Notes: generated by a model from the sequence alone, not told the origin. A stretch of 64,000 bases of DNA from CALOCV01 sp942491955 (GCA_942491955.1 CALOCV010000044.1:36565-100564), one strand, 5' to 3'; positions 18,940 to 27,297 are shown, counted from the stretch's first letter. Numbers and translations are program-made.

Positions 18940-19782
18940 ATGGATACTTCATCCGTATATATGGGTTATGGGTTTACCAATGAGCAGCCATACGTGCTTA
19001 TTGATGATCTTTCTTGTAAGCCTACGCAGAGGAAAAAGGTTTTTTTACATAAAAATTGTGTCATCGAAATCCAAACGATTGGCAATAAATTTTGCTTGGG
19101 TCAATACCAGTTGATGACTCAAGAACGAATACCTTGTCCTAATCAAGCATCGATAGAGCTGAAAAAATCCAACTGTTATTCCTGTTTTCAATCTGTGGGA
19201 TTTACTCCTTCTTTTAATCGATCTTCTCGACTCTCTCCGCAACAACAGATATACTGCCAGCAACCTCATCTCGTCTATCTTGCTGCTTTTGGAGCGGGAA
19301 TCATTAAGGTGGGAACGGCTTTTATTCCTCGAACTCCTGAACGATGGTTAGAACAGGGAGCAAAGGCAGTTGCTGTAGTGCAAGAATATAAGAATGCGTA
19401 TGACGCGCGCGATTGTGAAATTGCGATTCGGGATGGGAATAAAATAAAAGAGGGTGTGCGAGTTAAAGAAAAAATTTCTGCTTTAACAAAAGAGTGGGAT
19501 TTCATAAAAGAGCAAGACCAATTAAGTAGATTGCGAAGAGAGATTCAGCAAAGACTTCAATTGGAAGTACAAGACCTACCCATACGAGACTTGACAACGA
19601 GATACGGGATTGATTTTCCTATTGATGGAATCGCAAATGGTGATGAAGGGTCTTCATGCGAAAAAGGAAAATTTATCGGTTTGATTGGAGAATTGCTCAT
19701 TCTCGAATCAGAGAATAGATGCCGATATTTCCGCAATATAAAAAATTTTGTGGGATCTTCTTCTTGGCGTGTTTCTAAGTAA
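18940..19782 (+). CDS. DUF2797-family protein
   Basis: A protein of unknown function. The N-terminal half has paired cysteines (CPNQ...CYSC and others) in a zinc-ribbon-like arrangement, and the second half has the family core VYLAAFGAGIIKVGTAF followed by RWLEQGAKAVAVV. Length (about 280) agrees with the family. ATG 18940 is preferred; a GTG two codons upstream is also open. Unusually, the start codon lies inside the inverted repeat of the surrounding palindromic element, and the stop codon TAA doubles as the insertion flank of an IS605-type end. It probably arrived with the island. Confidence 0.7.
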   Translation: MDTSSVYMGYGFTNEQPYVLIDDLSCKPTQRKKVFLHKNCVIEIQTIGNKFCLGQYQLMTQERIPCPNQASIELKKSNCYSCFQSVGFTPSFNRSSRLSPQQQIYCQQPHLVYLAAFGAGIIKVGTAFIPRTPERWLEQGAKAVAVVQEYKNAYDARDCEIAIRDGNKIKEGVRVKEKISALTKEWDFIKEQDQLSRLRREIQQRLQLEVQDLPIRDLTTRYGIDFPIDGIANGDEGSSCEKGKFIGLIGELLILESENRCRYFRNIKNFVGSSSWRVSK

Positions 19783-19825
19783 TACCAAACGTATCCAATA
19801 AGGGTTGTGCCTTTGGCACAAATTG
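19783..19825 (+). mobile_element. Left-end remnant of an IS200/IS605-like element
   Basis: TACCAAACGTATCC is followed by the hairpin TTGTGCCTTTGGCACAA (19805-19821). The same arrangement begins the element at 26290. No transposase sequence remains here. Confidence 0.65.
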
Positions 19826-20017
19826 ACGTTCTTTAGATAAATAAACACACCAATGGATCTTCATCTTTTTTTTCGAAATCTGTTTTTCTATCTTGCAAAC
19901 TCACAAGAGTTTGCTGCGATCTCCAAAACAAATTTCGCAAAAAAATTTTGAATCCAATTTTCACACTTATTTATTGTGATTGGTATAAGTACGTGACTGC
20001 TTGAAAACCAAAATCTT

Positions 20018-20050
20018 ACATTTTGCATGCGCATTGGGTGCGGAATGTGG
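20018..20050 (+). repeat. Family D repeat, partial
   Basis: TTTTGCATGCGCATTGGGTG and the following CGGAATGTGG also occur at 26652-26682 in the same orientation, so copies of this repeat bracket the minus-strand operon. Upstream bases 20007-20020 resemble the interior of the complete family D element. Confidence 0.75.
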
Positions 20051-20053
20051 AAT

Positions 20054-20963
20054 TCAAGATTCAGGTTCCTTGCTAAGAAGTTGTTTTTTTTGTGATTGCA
20101 CAATTCCTACCGCAGCAATGGATAGGATACAAATGAGTCCACTCAATTGGTTAAAAAAAGAAAGGGTTAAAGGGAAAAATGGGAGGGCTAGATAATGCAA
20201 AATAATCGGATTTGTAGCGCGAATAAGAGAGGAAATGCCATAAGAAACAAATCGGGTTCCATAAAAGAACATGACCATGGCAACATAAGAAAGCAAGGAA
20301 GAGAAAACAAGCCAAACTCCATTCGAAACAAGCGAGCTAAAGCTAATCCATGGAATCGCAAAGGAATGAAAGCATAAGTAAAACATAAGAGTGAAAAGAA
20401 AGATGAATACGTTATTCAGTGAAATCGCAAAAAAAAAAACTCGAATATAGATAGTGTTTTTTTATTAAAATATAGGAATAGGCCATTAAAGCTGAATAGA
20501 TGATGCTCACCATCAAACCTTGGATTGATTGGTTTATTTCAAATGTTGATTGGTTGTAATAAAATCCGAGTGTGCTCAAGATAGCTAGCAAGATAAAGCA
20601 AGCTTCTACCATCCCGAAACGTTCGTTAAGAAATAGCCAAGAAAAAAATAGAGAGAAAACCACAAAAAAACGACCTAATATGCCAAAAACCGTGGGATGC
20701 AACAGTTGAATACTTGTTAATAAAAAGAAAAGAGCAAACGAGTAAACCAAGCTAATGAACATTTGAATAAAAAAATATTTAGCAATTTTTTTGTATTGGT
20801 AAATAATGGTAGGCAACGACAAAAATGCGGTGACTCCATTCAATACTAATAAAATATCCAATGTTTTGTATTCGTTTAAATACATTTTGTTTAATAGTGT
20901 AGAAATACAACTCAGTGTAATAGAGAGTAGTTGAATCAAAAAACCGAAAAACATAGGGCTCAT
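20054..20963 (-). pseudogene. EamA/DMT-family transporter, frameshifted at an A11 tract
   Basis: ATG 20963 overlaps the stop of the preceding gene (ATGA). The first frame (to 20412) has about six hydrophobic segments; at a run of eleven A (plus strand 20429-20439) the reading must shift to continue through four more segments to 20054. The joined protein of about 300 residues with ten membrane helices and internal twofold repetition is typical for drug/metabolite exporters of the EamA family. It is the last gene of the operon and the likely exporter of its product. The homopolymer makes phase variation possible, but a sequencing error is equally possible. Confidence 0.75.
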
Positions 20964-22207
20964 TCTTGAGATAAAAGATATTCATATAGATAGGATCCCG
21001 ATTTCTCTAGCATCTTCTGTTTGCTTTTCTTTGCAGAATCCGTTCGGTTGTTACTTAAGTCAAAATCCGTTTTTTCTCGCCCTCTTTCTTGCTTACAACG
21101 TAAGTAATCAGAAGCAAAATGCAAAGAACTAAATCCTACTTGTCGATTATATGCTGTATTGAAATGAGATAAAGAAGCTGCTATTTGAGAAATTTCATTA
21201 TCGATCGATCGGGCACCCATTTCTTGGGAGAGGTGTCGTTGTATAAAATCTTCTTCTGCAACGGTGGATACGGAAAGATGGATCCCCGTATTCAATTCTG
21301 GAAAATACGATGCAAGGGGATTATAAAGATCTTCTGTTTGGTTGATAAGAGATAAATAGCGATAGGAAAAATATCGTGTAGGTGAAAAAATTTTTTTATA
21401 AATTTCATTTTTATTGGATAGCGTTCCTAATTTTCCTACATAGATTACTTCGCGGCATCCTAGTTCGGCAAAACGATACGCCAAACGACCACTCATACAA
21501 CCCCAAAAACTATAATGAACACGAAAAAAATTGATGATCGTTTTTTTTGCAATACGGATACGAGTCGAACAGTACCATTCATTTATGTTTTCTTCGATGA
21601 TATCGAAATTTTTATGCTTCTTGCGCAATAGGTCGTACATTTCTTGCGCAAACCCCATAATAATAATATCGTTTTCGCGTATAAACAGTGAGTTTAACTC
21701 TGTCCAATTAGTAATGGTTTCTTCAAGTTTAGGATAGCGATAAATTGCTAAATATTGTTCAAATCCATTCGTTAACAGACTTAAACAATGTCGAATTAAA
21801 CCTGCATATTGAAAAATATAGTCGCGCCCTGGAGTCACTGCTACAATTAATTTTTTGATTTTTTTTGCATTGTGGACATAATAAAATTGCGGACGTATAA
21901 AATTGTAGCTCTTTGCAGATGGGTTGTGATGAAAATCAATAGCCTCGACAGAAGAGAAGTGTAGAGAGGGTGCAAGCGAGGGAAATAGAGAGGGATAAAT
22001 GCCGTGGATTTCGATTGGAATATGATAGATAATGGATTGTTTTAACAAATCCATGGGCATTTTTTGCATGGCCCATTCATCTAAGCATTCACACATCGTG
22101 TGATCCAAAGGACGGGTTAAGGGAAAATAAAAAAAATCATTAATACTTTCTAAATTTTCAATGGTCGTTAGAGGTAAGTCGGGCTTAATAATAGTTCTCA
22201 TAAACAT
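20960..22207 (-). CDS. Nucleoside-phosphorylase-like protein with long N-terminal extension
   Basis: Not a standard family member, but residues of about 190-360 resemble the purine nucleoside phosphorylase / AMP nucleosidase fold: REVIYVGKLGTLS in the place of the I.vGtaGsl loop, HLSVSTVAEEDFIQ, GARSIDNEISQIA in place of the substrate-binding vdmE.aa segment, and FSSLHFASDYL like the terminal hvvSDy. The first 170 residues are of unknown type. Such enzymes split N-glycosidic bonds of nucleosides. It overlaps DegT upstream by 10 bp and EamA downstream by 3 bp, so it is translated as part of the operon. The assignment is by motif only. Confidence 0.55.
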   Translation of the reverse strand: MFMRTIIKPDLPLTTIENLESINDFFYFPLTRPLDHTMCECLDEWAMQKMPMDLLKQSIIYHIPIEIHGIYPSLFPSLAPSLHFSSVEAIDFHHNPSAKSYNFIRPQFYYVHNAKKIKKLIVAVTPGRDYIFQYAGLIRHCLSLLTNGFEQYLAIYRYPKLEETITNWTELNSLFIRENDIIIMGFAQEMYDLLRKKHKNFDIIEENINEWYCSTRIRIAKKTIINFFRVHYSFWGCMSGRLAYRFAELGCREVIYVGKLGTLSNKNEIYKKIFSPTRYFSYRYLSLINQTEDLYNPLASYFPELNTGIHLSVSTVAEEDFIQRHLSQEMGARSIDNEISQIAASLSHFNTAYNRQVGFSSLHFASDYLRCKQERGREKTDFDLSNNRTDSAKKSKQKMLEKSGSYLYEYLLSQE

Positions 22208-23361
22208 GGCAAGGATATGGATTGATTGGAAAAAATTTTTTTAATGATTTTTGCACCTCTTCGTATTCGTCCTTCATCCAAACTCTCATGTGTAGGCAAA
22301 ATAATAAGGCGAGATAGAATTTCTCTTGCGTGAGGGTAGAGAAACGACGCCTCAGGTGATCGATAAGGAAGAAAAACTGGATAATCACACAATAATCGAT
22401 AGTGGTAGCGATGCATGTCAGTAACAATGCCATGTGCTGCAAAAATGGATGCCATCTCTTGCGCTGAAAAAGGAGAAGCGTTAGTTAACAAAAAAAGTTG
22501 CGCGTATCCGTTTAAGAGGGTTTCTTGTTTGTAGGGAAAAGGAATCATTTCTGGCAAAGATTTCAATTCTTGCACCCATTGTTGTGCCAATCGCTTTCTC
22601 CGTAGGATTTTTTTATCTAAATGTTGTAGTTCTCTACACCCGAGTGCTGCAGCCATTCCATTTAACTTATAGTTGAGCCCTATTTGATCGCCAAAACATT
22701 CATTTCTTCCTAAGGAAAGAAAAATGCGGCATTGTTTTGCCAAAGCTGCATCATTGGTTAAAATAAAGCCTCCTTCGCCGGTGCTGAGCATTTTTAATTC
22801 ATGCGTACTAAAACATCCGCAAGATCCTTCCGTGCCCACAAAAAAACCATCTGTTTGTGTTCCTATGGCATGGGCTGCATCTGTAATGACAGGTATCGAA
22901 TGTTGATGGCCTAAGCGATACAACTCTTTTTCATGGGTAGCGTATCCCCACATTGGGACGGTAAAAATGGCTTTCGTTTTTTCCGAGATGTGAGAAGAGA
23001 CCTCTTCCGTATCCAACGAAAAATCACAAGGAGAGACATCTGTAAAAATAGGTGTGGCTCCTAAATGAAGGATCGGTAACGCAGTCATCACGACGCCTAA
23101 AATCGAAACAATGACTTCGTCGCCGGGAGATACTCCCAGTGTATAGAGAGCCGTATGAAGAGCGGCTGTACCAGAAGAAACAGCGATGGCTTCTTTAACC
23201 TTACAGGTTTGAGCTAATGTCCGCTCATAAGCATCGATAATCGATGACCTGCCTGACAAATTGTTGCGCTTGCGAAATATCTCCGCAATGCAATGGATGT
23301 CGTTTTTGTTTCGTTCAACGATATGCCAAGACGAGATCTCTTCAGAATGATTCCCATCCAT
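22198..23361 (-). CDS. DegT/DnrJ/EryC1-family PLP aminotransferase
   Basis: These enzymes transfer amino groups to keto sugars or cyclitols in antibiotic and surface-sugar pathways. Visible are the cofactor-binding AVSSGTAALHTALYTLGV, VITDAAHAIGTQ, and the PLP lysine in HELKMLSTGEGGFILTND (about residue 192). The length of 387 from the ATG at 23361 is normal; an ATG at 23412 would add 17 residues that overlap the NUDIX gene further. It overlaps NUDIX by 20 bp. The substrate is unknown. Confidence 0.88.
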   Translation of the reverse strand: MDGNHSEEISSWHIVERNKNDIHCIAEIFRKRNNLSGRSSIIDAYERTLAQTCKVKEAIAVSSGTAALHTALYTLGVSPGDEVIVSILGVVMTALPILHLGATPIFTDVSPCDFSLDTEEVSSHISEKTKAIFTVPMWGYATHEKELYRLGHQHSIPVITDAAHAIGTQTDGFFVGTEGSCGCFSTHELKMLSTGEGGFILTNDAALAKQCRIFLSLGRNECFGDQIGLNYKLNGMAAALGCRELQHLDKKILRRKRLAQQWVQELKSLPEMIPFPYKQETLLNGYAQLFLLTNASPFSAQEMASIFAAHGIVTDMHRYHYRLLCDYPVFLPYRSPEASFLYPHAREILSRLIILPTHESLDEGRIRRGAKIIKKIFSNQSISLPCL

Positions 23362-23788
23362 ATTCAATAAATTGTAATTTTTTTTGTGAACATTCAATGG
23401 CTTTTGCGACATAGGGTACCACGTTTGTTGGTAGCTGATTTAAAGGAAAAAAACTAAGTTCTTCACATTTGTGGGGTTCTCGATTGTAAATGGAATTTTG
23501 CCATTGCAAAGGGGTGAAAAAGAAATCAATGATTTCTCGATCGTGCGTTTTCCGATGCATTGTCAGAGACATCACAAGATCTCGTGGATCGATGGCAATC
23601 CCAATTTCTTCACAAGCTTCTCGCGCCATTCCTGCGCGAACGGTTTCATCCCCTTCAATATGCCCTGCAACCACACTGTATAATCCGTCGCACCAACCGG
23701 TTCCTTTGCGCAATTGCAAAAGAATATCACCTTCTTGGATTAAGAGGAGATGAACGGCTATAACAGCCTTAAATCTTTCTTTAAGCAT
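23342..23788 (-). CDS. NUDIX hydrolase
   Basis: The Nudix box GHIEGDETVRAGMAREACEE plus IGI is complete (G at residue 42, REACEEIG), so it should bind metal and cleave a nucleoside diphosphate linked to another group. Length 148 is typical of MutT-size proteins. The N-terminus reads AVIAVHLLLIQEGDILLQLR, as usual. It overlaps the cysteine-desulfurase-like gene by 8 bp. In this operon it may act on a nucleotide intermediate. Confidence 0.88.
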   Translation of the reverse strand: MLKERFKAVIAVHLLLIQEGDILLQLRKGTGWCDGLYSVVAGHIEGDETVRAGMAREACEEIGIAIDPRDLVMSLTMHRKTHDREIIDFFFTPLQWQNSIYNREPHKCEELSFFPLNQLPTNVVPYVAKAIECSQKKLQFIEYGWESF

Positions 23789-24947
23789 AAACCTCTTGTC
23801 GCTGGAATTGTTTGAGGCCTTCCATCAATTGATCAATATCAGAAAGGGTATTTTTGAATCCTGGACTGATTCTCAGAGTGCCTGTAGGAATAGTCTGTAA
23901 CGTGTCATGGATAAGAGGAGCGCATTGAATTCCTGGACGTGTCATGATATTTTTCCTTCGCAAGAAATGAGCAATCGATTGAGGTGTAGCATGAGGGATA
24001 TTCATTGAAACAATAGGCACTTTGTTATCGATATCTTGTACACCATAAATGATGATATCATCAAGTGTTTGGAGACCTTGTAAAAGATGCGATAGTAATT
24101 GTTGTTGATGTGAGATAAGGGATTCGCGGTTTTCTTGGACAAAAGCCAAACAGTGTTGAAAGCAGGCGATACCTAAATAATTCAAAGTGCCCGCTTCGAA
24201 TTTTAGAGGCATTTCTGTTGGATGTTTCTCGGAAAGAGAGTGGTATCCGCTTCCCCCTTCATACAACGGTTCCAGCTGCTTAGCATGTCGAACGTAGAGA
24301 AATCCCACACCGGGAGGTCCTAATAGGCCTTTGTGTGCTGTTCCTGCTAAAAAATCAATGGATGCACGATCAACGTGAATATCGGTATGTCCTGCTGTTT
24401 GTGTACAATCGACAAGAAAAGAGACCTTGTTTTCTTTTGCGATTTGCCCCATGAGTTCGATAGGAGATTTGACTCCAATGACATTGGAAGCGTGATTGGC
24501 TATCAAGAGACGAGTATTTTCTTTGAACAAGGAGGGCAATGTATGTAAATCAAAGCAGCCATTTTGATCGGAAGAAAAAATGGTAAAGGAAATATTTTTT
24601 TCTTTGACTAATTTCGATAAAGGTCGCCAAACCGCATTATGTTCAAAATTAGTTAAAATGACGTGGTCAAAGGGGCGCAGAAAACCTTTGAGAACAATAT
24701 TGATTGCATGAGTGGCATTGTATGTAAAAGCAATATTTTGATGACTACGGATACCTAAAAAGCGTGCTAATTGTCCTCGAGTTTTTTCTATCCAGATGTT
24801 GTTGTCATTGTAAAATTGCGCTCCATTGCGGAAAGGATTAAAACCTTTTATTGTGCAGAGCATTTCTTCCATTCCTCTCGCAATGACTTCGGGTTTAGGA
24901 AACGATGTACTCGCATGATCGAGATAAATTAACGAGGAGAGAGACAC
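23781..24947 (-). CDS. Class V aminotransferase, cysteine-desulfurase-like
   Basis: A PLP enzyme of the NifS/SufS type. It begins IYLDHASTSFPKPEVI, typical of the EF2568-like cysteine desulfurase subfamily; has NHASNVIGVKSPI and LVDCTQTAGH; the PLP lysine is in GTAHKGLLGPPGVGF (about residue 207); and the C-terminal GIQCAPLIHDTL (about residue 340) keeps the cysteine that carries sulfur in true desulfurases. Length 388. It may supply sulfur or carry out an aminotransfer or lyase step for the operon product. It overlaps HIT by 19 bp. Confidence 0.87.
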   Translation of the reverse strand: MSLSSLIYLDHASTSFPKPEVIARGMEEMLCTIKGFNPFRNGAQFYNDNNIWIEKTRGQLARFLGIRSHQNIAFTYNATHAINIVLKGFLRPFDHVILTNFEHNAVWRPLSKLVKEKNISFTIFSSDQNGCFDLHTLPSLFKENTRLLIANHASNVIGVKSPIELMGQIAKENKVSFLVDCTQTAGHTDIHVDRASIDFLAGTAHKGLLGPPGVGFLYVRHAKQLEPLYEGGSGYHSLSEKHPTEMPLKFEAGTLNYLGIACFQHCLAFVQENRESLISHQQQLLSHLLQGLQTLDDIIIYGVQDIDNKVPIVSMNIPHATPQSIAHFLRRKNIMTRPGIQCAPLIHDTLQTIPTGTLRISPGFKNTLSDIDQLMEGLKQFQRQEVYA

Positions 24948-25555
24948 AATAAAGCATCCATTTTTTGTTTGATTCTTGAAAAAAAATTTCGATTCAAATA
25001 CGAAGTCCAGTCAGCTCGTTCAGGGTAACCAAGCTTGTTGCTAACTAATGTACGCAAAAGATGGGAAGGAATACACTGGTTTTGAACGGGGAAAAATAAT
25101 TTTTTTTCTGTGTTATCTTCAAAAAATAAATATTCTCCATAACTATTATAATAATCGCTTATTTCATGGAGATGATCTAGGCGATAGCCTGGAAATCGAG
25201 AAACGAGTTCTGATTCAATAGAAATCGCACTCCCAAGGACGTGTAAGTGAAAGTGATGACAATCCCCATGGCTAGAATGAGGAGTACATGCTCCTGCCCT
25301 GCCATGTTCATAAAAACAAATTCCTCCAAAATGTTTGCGCAAGATGGTTGCAAGATGATTTTTAATTAGATCTATATCCATCAATAGAGATTCTTCCATT
25401 TCTCCTGCACAGGAAAAATGTTGTTTGGATACGATGAGTAAATGTCCCTCTTGAATGGGGTAGGGATCATACAAAATCAAAAAATCATTCAAAACATCGA
25501 TCACCAATTCTTCTTCAGGAGAACAGAATAGACATTCAGTGATTTGGTTATTCAC
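24929..25555 (-). CDS. HIT-domain nucleotide hydrolase/transferase
   Basis: The histidine triad is HFHLHV (about residue 101-106) after HGRAGACTPHSSHGDC, the layout of HIT/GalT-type proteins acting on nucleotide phosphates; ILYDPYPIQEGHLLIVSKQH matches the N-terminal strand. CLFC near the start could be half of a zinc site. Length 208 is longer than small HINT proteins; the C-terminal 90 residues are of unknown role. It starts 4 bp after the adenylate-kinase-like gene and overlaps the next gene by 19 bp. Confidence 0.85.
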   Translation of the reverse strand: MNNQITECLFCSPEEELVIDVLNDFLILYDPYPIQEGHLLIVSKQHFSCAGEMEESLLMDIDLIKNHLATILRKHFGGICFYEHGRAGACTPHSSHGDCHHFHLHVLGSAISIESELVSRFPGYRLDHLHEISDYYNSYGEYLFFEDNTEKKLFFPVQNQCIPSHLLRTLVSNKLGYPERADWTSYLNRNFFSRIKQKMDALLCLSPR

Positions 25556-25559
25556 GGGT

Positions 25560-26228
25560 TTATTTTCCTAATATGGATTGATAAATTTCTTCGATGGAAA
25601 AAGAAGCATCTAGAGAGAAAAATCGATTATTTTCTTTTATCAATAACAAAAGTTGGCTATAGGTGTCATCGTAGGTTTGTAAACGTGTATCGATATTCGT
25701 TTCTTTGTCTGATTCGCGTTGGATTACTTCTCCCTCACAATGATCGCATTGGTTAGGCATTTTAGGTGGTCGAATCGTTGCACTGTAGACCGCATCACAT
25801 TTTTTGCAGGTGAGGCGTCCTTGCATGCGCTTCTTACACTCATTCAAGTTTAACTTCAGGTGTAAATACGAAAGAGTGATCTTGCGTTGTGTCGCGTATG
25901 TTTGCAACCAACTCAATTGGTTTTCGGTACGGGGATATCCGTCAAGAATAATGGTAGAGTTTTGGTAGGCGTCCAATTTTTGTTGTACCAATTTATTGAT
26001 CACTTCTGTAGGTACAAATTGCCCTTCTGCAATTTCTTTTTTATATCGTGTGCCAATGTTTGTCTGTTGCCACATTTCGTGACGTAGAAGATCTCCACTA
26101 CAAACATGAACAAATTTTTTCTCTTCTTGTAACATTTTTGCCACAGTTCCTTTTCCTGATCCAGGAGGGCCGAAAAGAACGATCCAGTCGTTTGTTGTGA
26201 ATTGATGAATTTGCGTAGAGATATCCAT
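25560..26228 (-). CDS. Adenylate kinase-family nucleotide kinase
   Basis: The P-loop is FGPPGSGKGTVAKML (residue 19 onward), with DLLRHEM, the NMP-binding IILDGYPRTENQL, and a LID with four cysteines (CKKCDAVY and CDHCEGEV), i.e. a zinc-binding long-form adenylate kinase. Length 222. It heads the island operon, so it may be a second, dedicated copy; whether a housekeeping adk exists elsewhere cannot be seen here. The ATG at 26228 lies just beside the IS605-type remnant, where the operon promoter must also lie. Confidence 0.88.
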   Translation of the reverse strand: MDISTQIHQFTTNDWIVLFGPPGSGKGTVAKMLQEEKKFVHVCSGDLLRHEMWQQTNIGTRYKKEIAEGQFVPTEVINKLVQQKLDAYQNSTIILDGYPRTENQLSWLQTYATQRKITLSYLHLKLNLNECKKRMQGRLTCKKCDAVYSATIRPPKMPNQCDHCEGEVIQRESDKETNIDTRLQTYDDTYSQLLLLIKENNRFFSLDASFSIEEIYQSILGK

Positions 26229-26289
26229 GCAGTATTCCTTTGCTTTTTAAAACCAATAGAAGTGGCAATTTATCATTCTACGGGATTAA

Positions 26290-26539
26290 TACCAAACGCA
26301 ATAATCCAATAAAAGGTTGTGCCTTTGGCACAAATACAAGCCAAACATGCTCACAATGTGGACACTTGGTACCAAAGAAGATAACAGATAGAGAACATAG
26401 GTATTTTCGATGCGGATATACCGACACAGGGATTTCAACGCAGCACAAAATATTTTGGCCCTCGGATTGGATGGCCTGGGAGTAACCCCTAGAAGCCTTC
26501 GCCTTTAGGCGAGGGAGCAGCCACTGATTACGTTTGGTA
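26290..26539 (+). mobile_element. Internally deleted IS200/IS605-like element with TAA flanks
   Basis: The left end is TACCAAACGCAATAATCC with hairpin TTGTGCCTTTGGCACAA (26317-26333); the right end has a hairpin GCCTTCGCCTTTAGGCGAGG (26487-26506) typical of IS605 right ends, and finishes TTACGTTTGGTA. TAA stands on both outer sides. The element keeps only the 3' end of tnpB. The outer TACCAA/TTGGTA ends are shared with the family A and C palindromes. Confidence 0.7.
26331..26485 (+). pseudogene. tnpB/orfB 3' fragment
   Basis: The frame reads TNTSQTCSQCGHLVPKKI and then YFRCGYTDT, the C-terminal zinc-finger region of TnpB (RNA-guided nuclease of IS200/IS605 elements). The second finger pair is damaged (RCGYTDT instead of CxxC), and the main catalytic part is absent, so the fragment is dead. 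Confidence 0.75.
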
Positions 26540-26562
26540 TAAAATCAATTTTGACTCCCACA

Positions 26563-26683
26563 TTCTGCATCCAATGCGATTGAAAAATATAAAATTTTGG
26601 TTTTCAATATTGCAAGTATTTATTATCGTTTTGAGGATCAAAAGATTGCGTTTTGCATGCGCATTGGGTGCGGAATGTGGGTG
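26563..26683. repeat. Family D palindromic element, complete
   Basis: Terminal inverted repeats CCCACATTCTGCATCCAATGCG and the complement of CGCATTGGGTGCGGAATGTGGG (20 of 22 agree) enclose about 77 bp. Partial copies occur at 20018, 60252 and, split by a family A element, at 49823-50016. Confidence 0.72.
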
Positions 26684-26723
26684 AATGGTCTTTTTGCATC
26701 AATCACCATCGAAACCGTTAAAA

Positions 26724-26810
26724 AAGGAGCCGAATGCATTCAGAAGAGTTTCCCCGGTTTTGTCGAGACGATGAAGAATGTGGGCGCCAACATCGCTCTT
26801 CTTTGATCTT
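26724..26810 (+). repeat. aroA 3' end, right copy of the island-flanking duplication
   Basis: This is the second copy of the last 80 bp of aroA plus its stop. Here the sequence runs directly into aroL with overlapping stop and start, as expected for the original operon junction. Confidence 0.92.
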
Positions 26811-27297
26811 GATCGGTTTTCCACAAGTGGGAAAGACCACATTAGGAAAAGCGCTAGCACAACGATTAGCTTGGCCCTTTATCGATACCGATGAAGAGAT
26901 CGCCTGTGTATGTGGCATGGGAGGGAGTGATAAAAGAGAGGTGTTCCAACACCTTGGCGAAGAAAAATTTCGAAAGTGTGAAAGGGATGTTATCGACAAT
27001 CTATCGCTTTTCACTCCTACCGTTTTAGCAACAGGGGGAGGTGTAGTTCTTGATCAAAAAAATCGCCAAAAACTTGCACAACAAGGACGTTTTCTCTACC
27101 TTTCTCTATCTAAAGAGCCATTGTGGCAAAGATGGTCGCAAGAGCCTCTCCCTATCATTTTGCAAAACAGAGAGGATTGGAACGCGTTCTATACACAACG
27201 CGATCCCATTTATCGCGCATGTAGTGATCGAATCCTCTCTATAGATGGATTGAATAAAGAAACGGTTGTATTTCGGTTGATGGATTATGTCGAGTAA
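26803..27297 (+). CDS. aroL: Shikimate kinase
   Basis: Phosphorylates shikimate. The P-loop is IGFPQVGKTTLGKALA, followed by FIDTDEEIACVCGM (shikimate-binding Asp) and VLATGGGVVLDQKN. TTG 26803 is the most natural start because it overlaps the TGA of the duplicated aroA tail, as expected for the ancestral operon. An ATG at 26734 in the same frame would add 23 residues encoded by the antisense-free second frame of the aroA tail, which do not look like shikimate kinase. It overlaps aroC by 11 bp. Confidence 0.9.
   Translation: MILIGFPQVGKTTLGKALAQRLAWPFIDTDEEIACVCGMGGSDKREVFQHLGEEKFRKCERDVIDNLSLFTPTVLATGGGVVLDQKNRQKLAQQGRFLYLSLSKEPLWQRWSQEPLPIILQNREDWNAFYTQRDPIYRACSDRILSIDGLNKETVVFRLMDYVE

Larger units (their letters stand above)
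18913..19985. mobile_element. Family C palindromic element carrying a gene as cargo
   Basis: The left end TACTAATCTTAATAAATAAG continues to GTGAAAA, and the right end at 19956-19985 is its inverted copy (27 of 30 positions agree). TTA precedes and TAA follows. The interior right part (about 19855-19960) is homologous to the interior of family A elements. Between the ends sit a DUF2797 gene and an IS605-type left end, so the short palindrome appears to have been split by, or to have captured, about 900 bp. Confidence 0.7.

Noticed and set aside
26734..26802. ATG 26734 as start of aroL
   Set aside because: The added residues are an out-of-frame reading of the duplicated aroA tail; the TTG overlapping the aroA stop fits the kinase N-terminus better.
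26597..26806. A 69-codon frame ending in the aroA C-terminus as a separate gene
   Set aside because: Its tail is the duplicated aroA end and the upstream part is palindromic-element sequence, so the frame is accidental.
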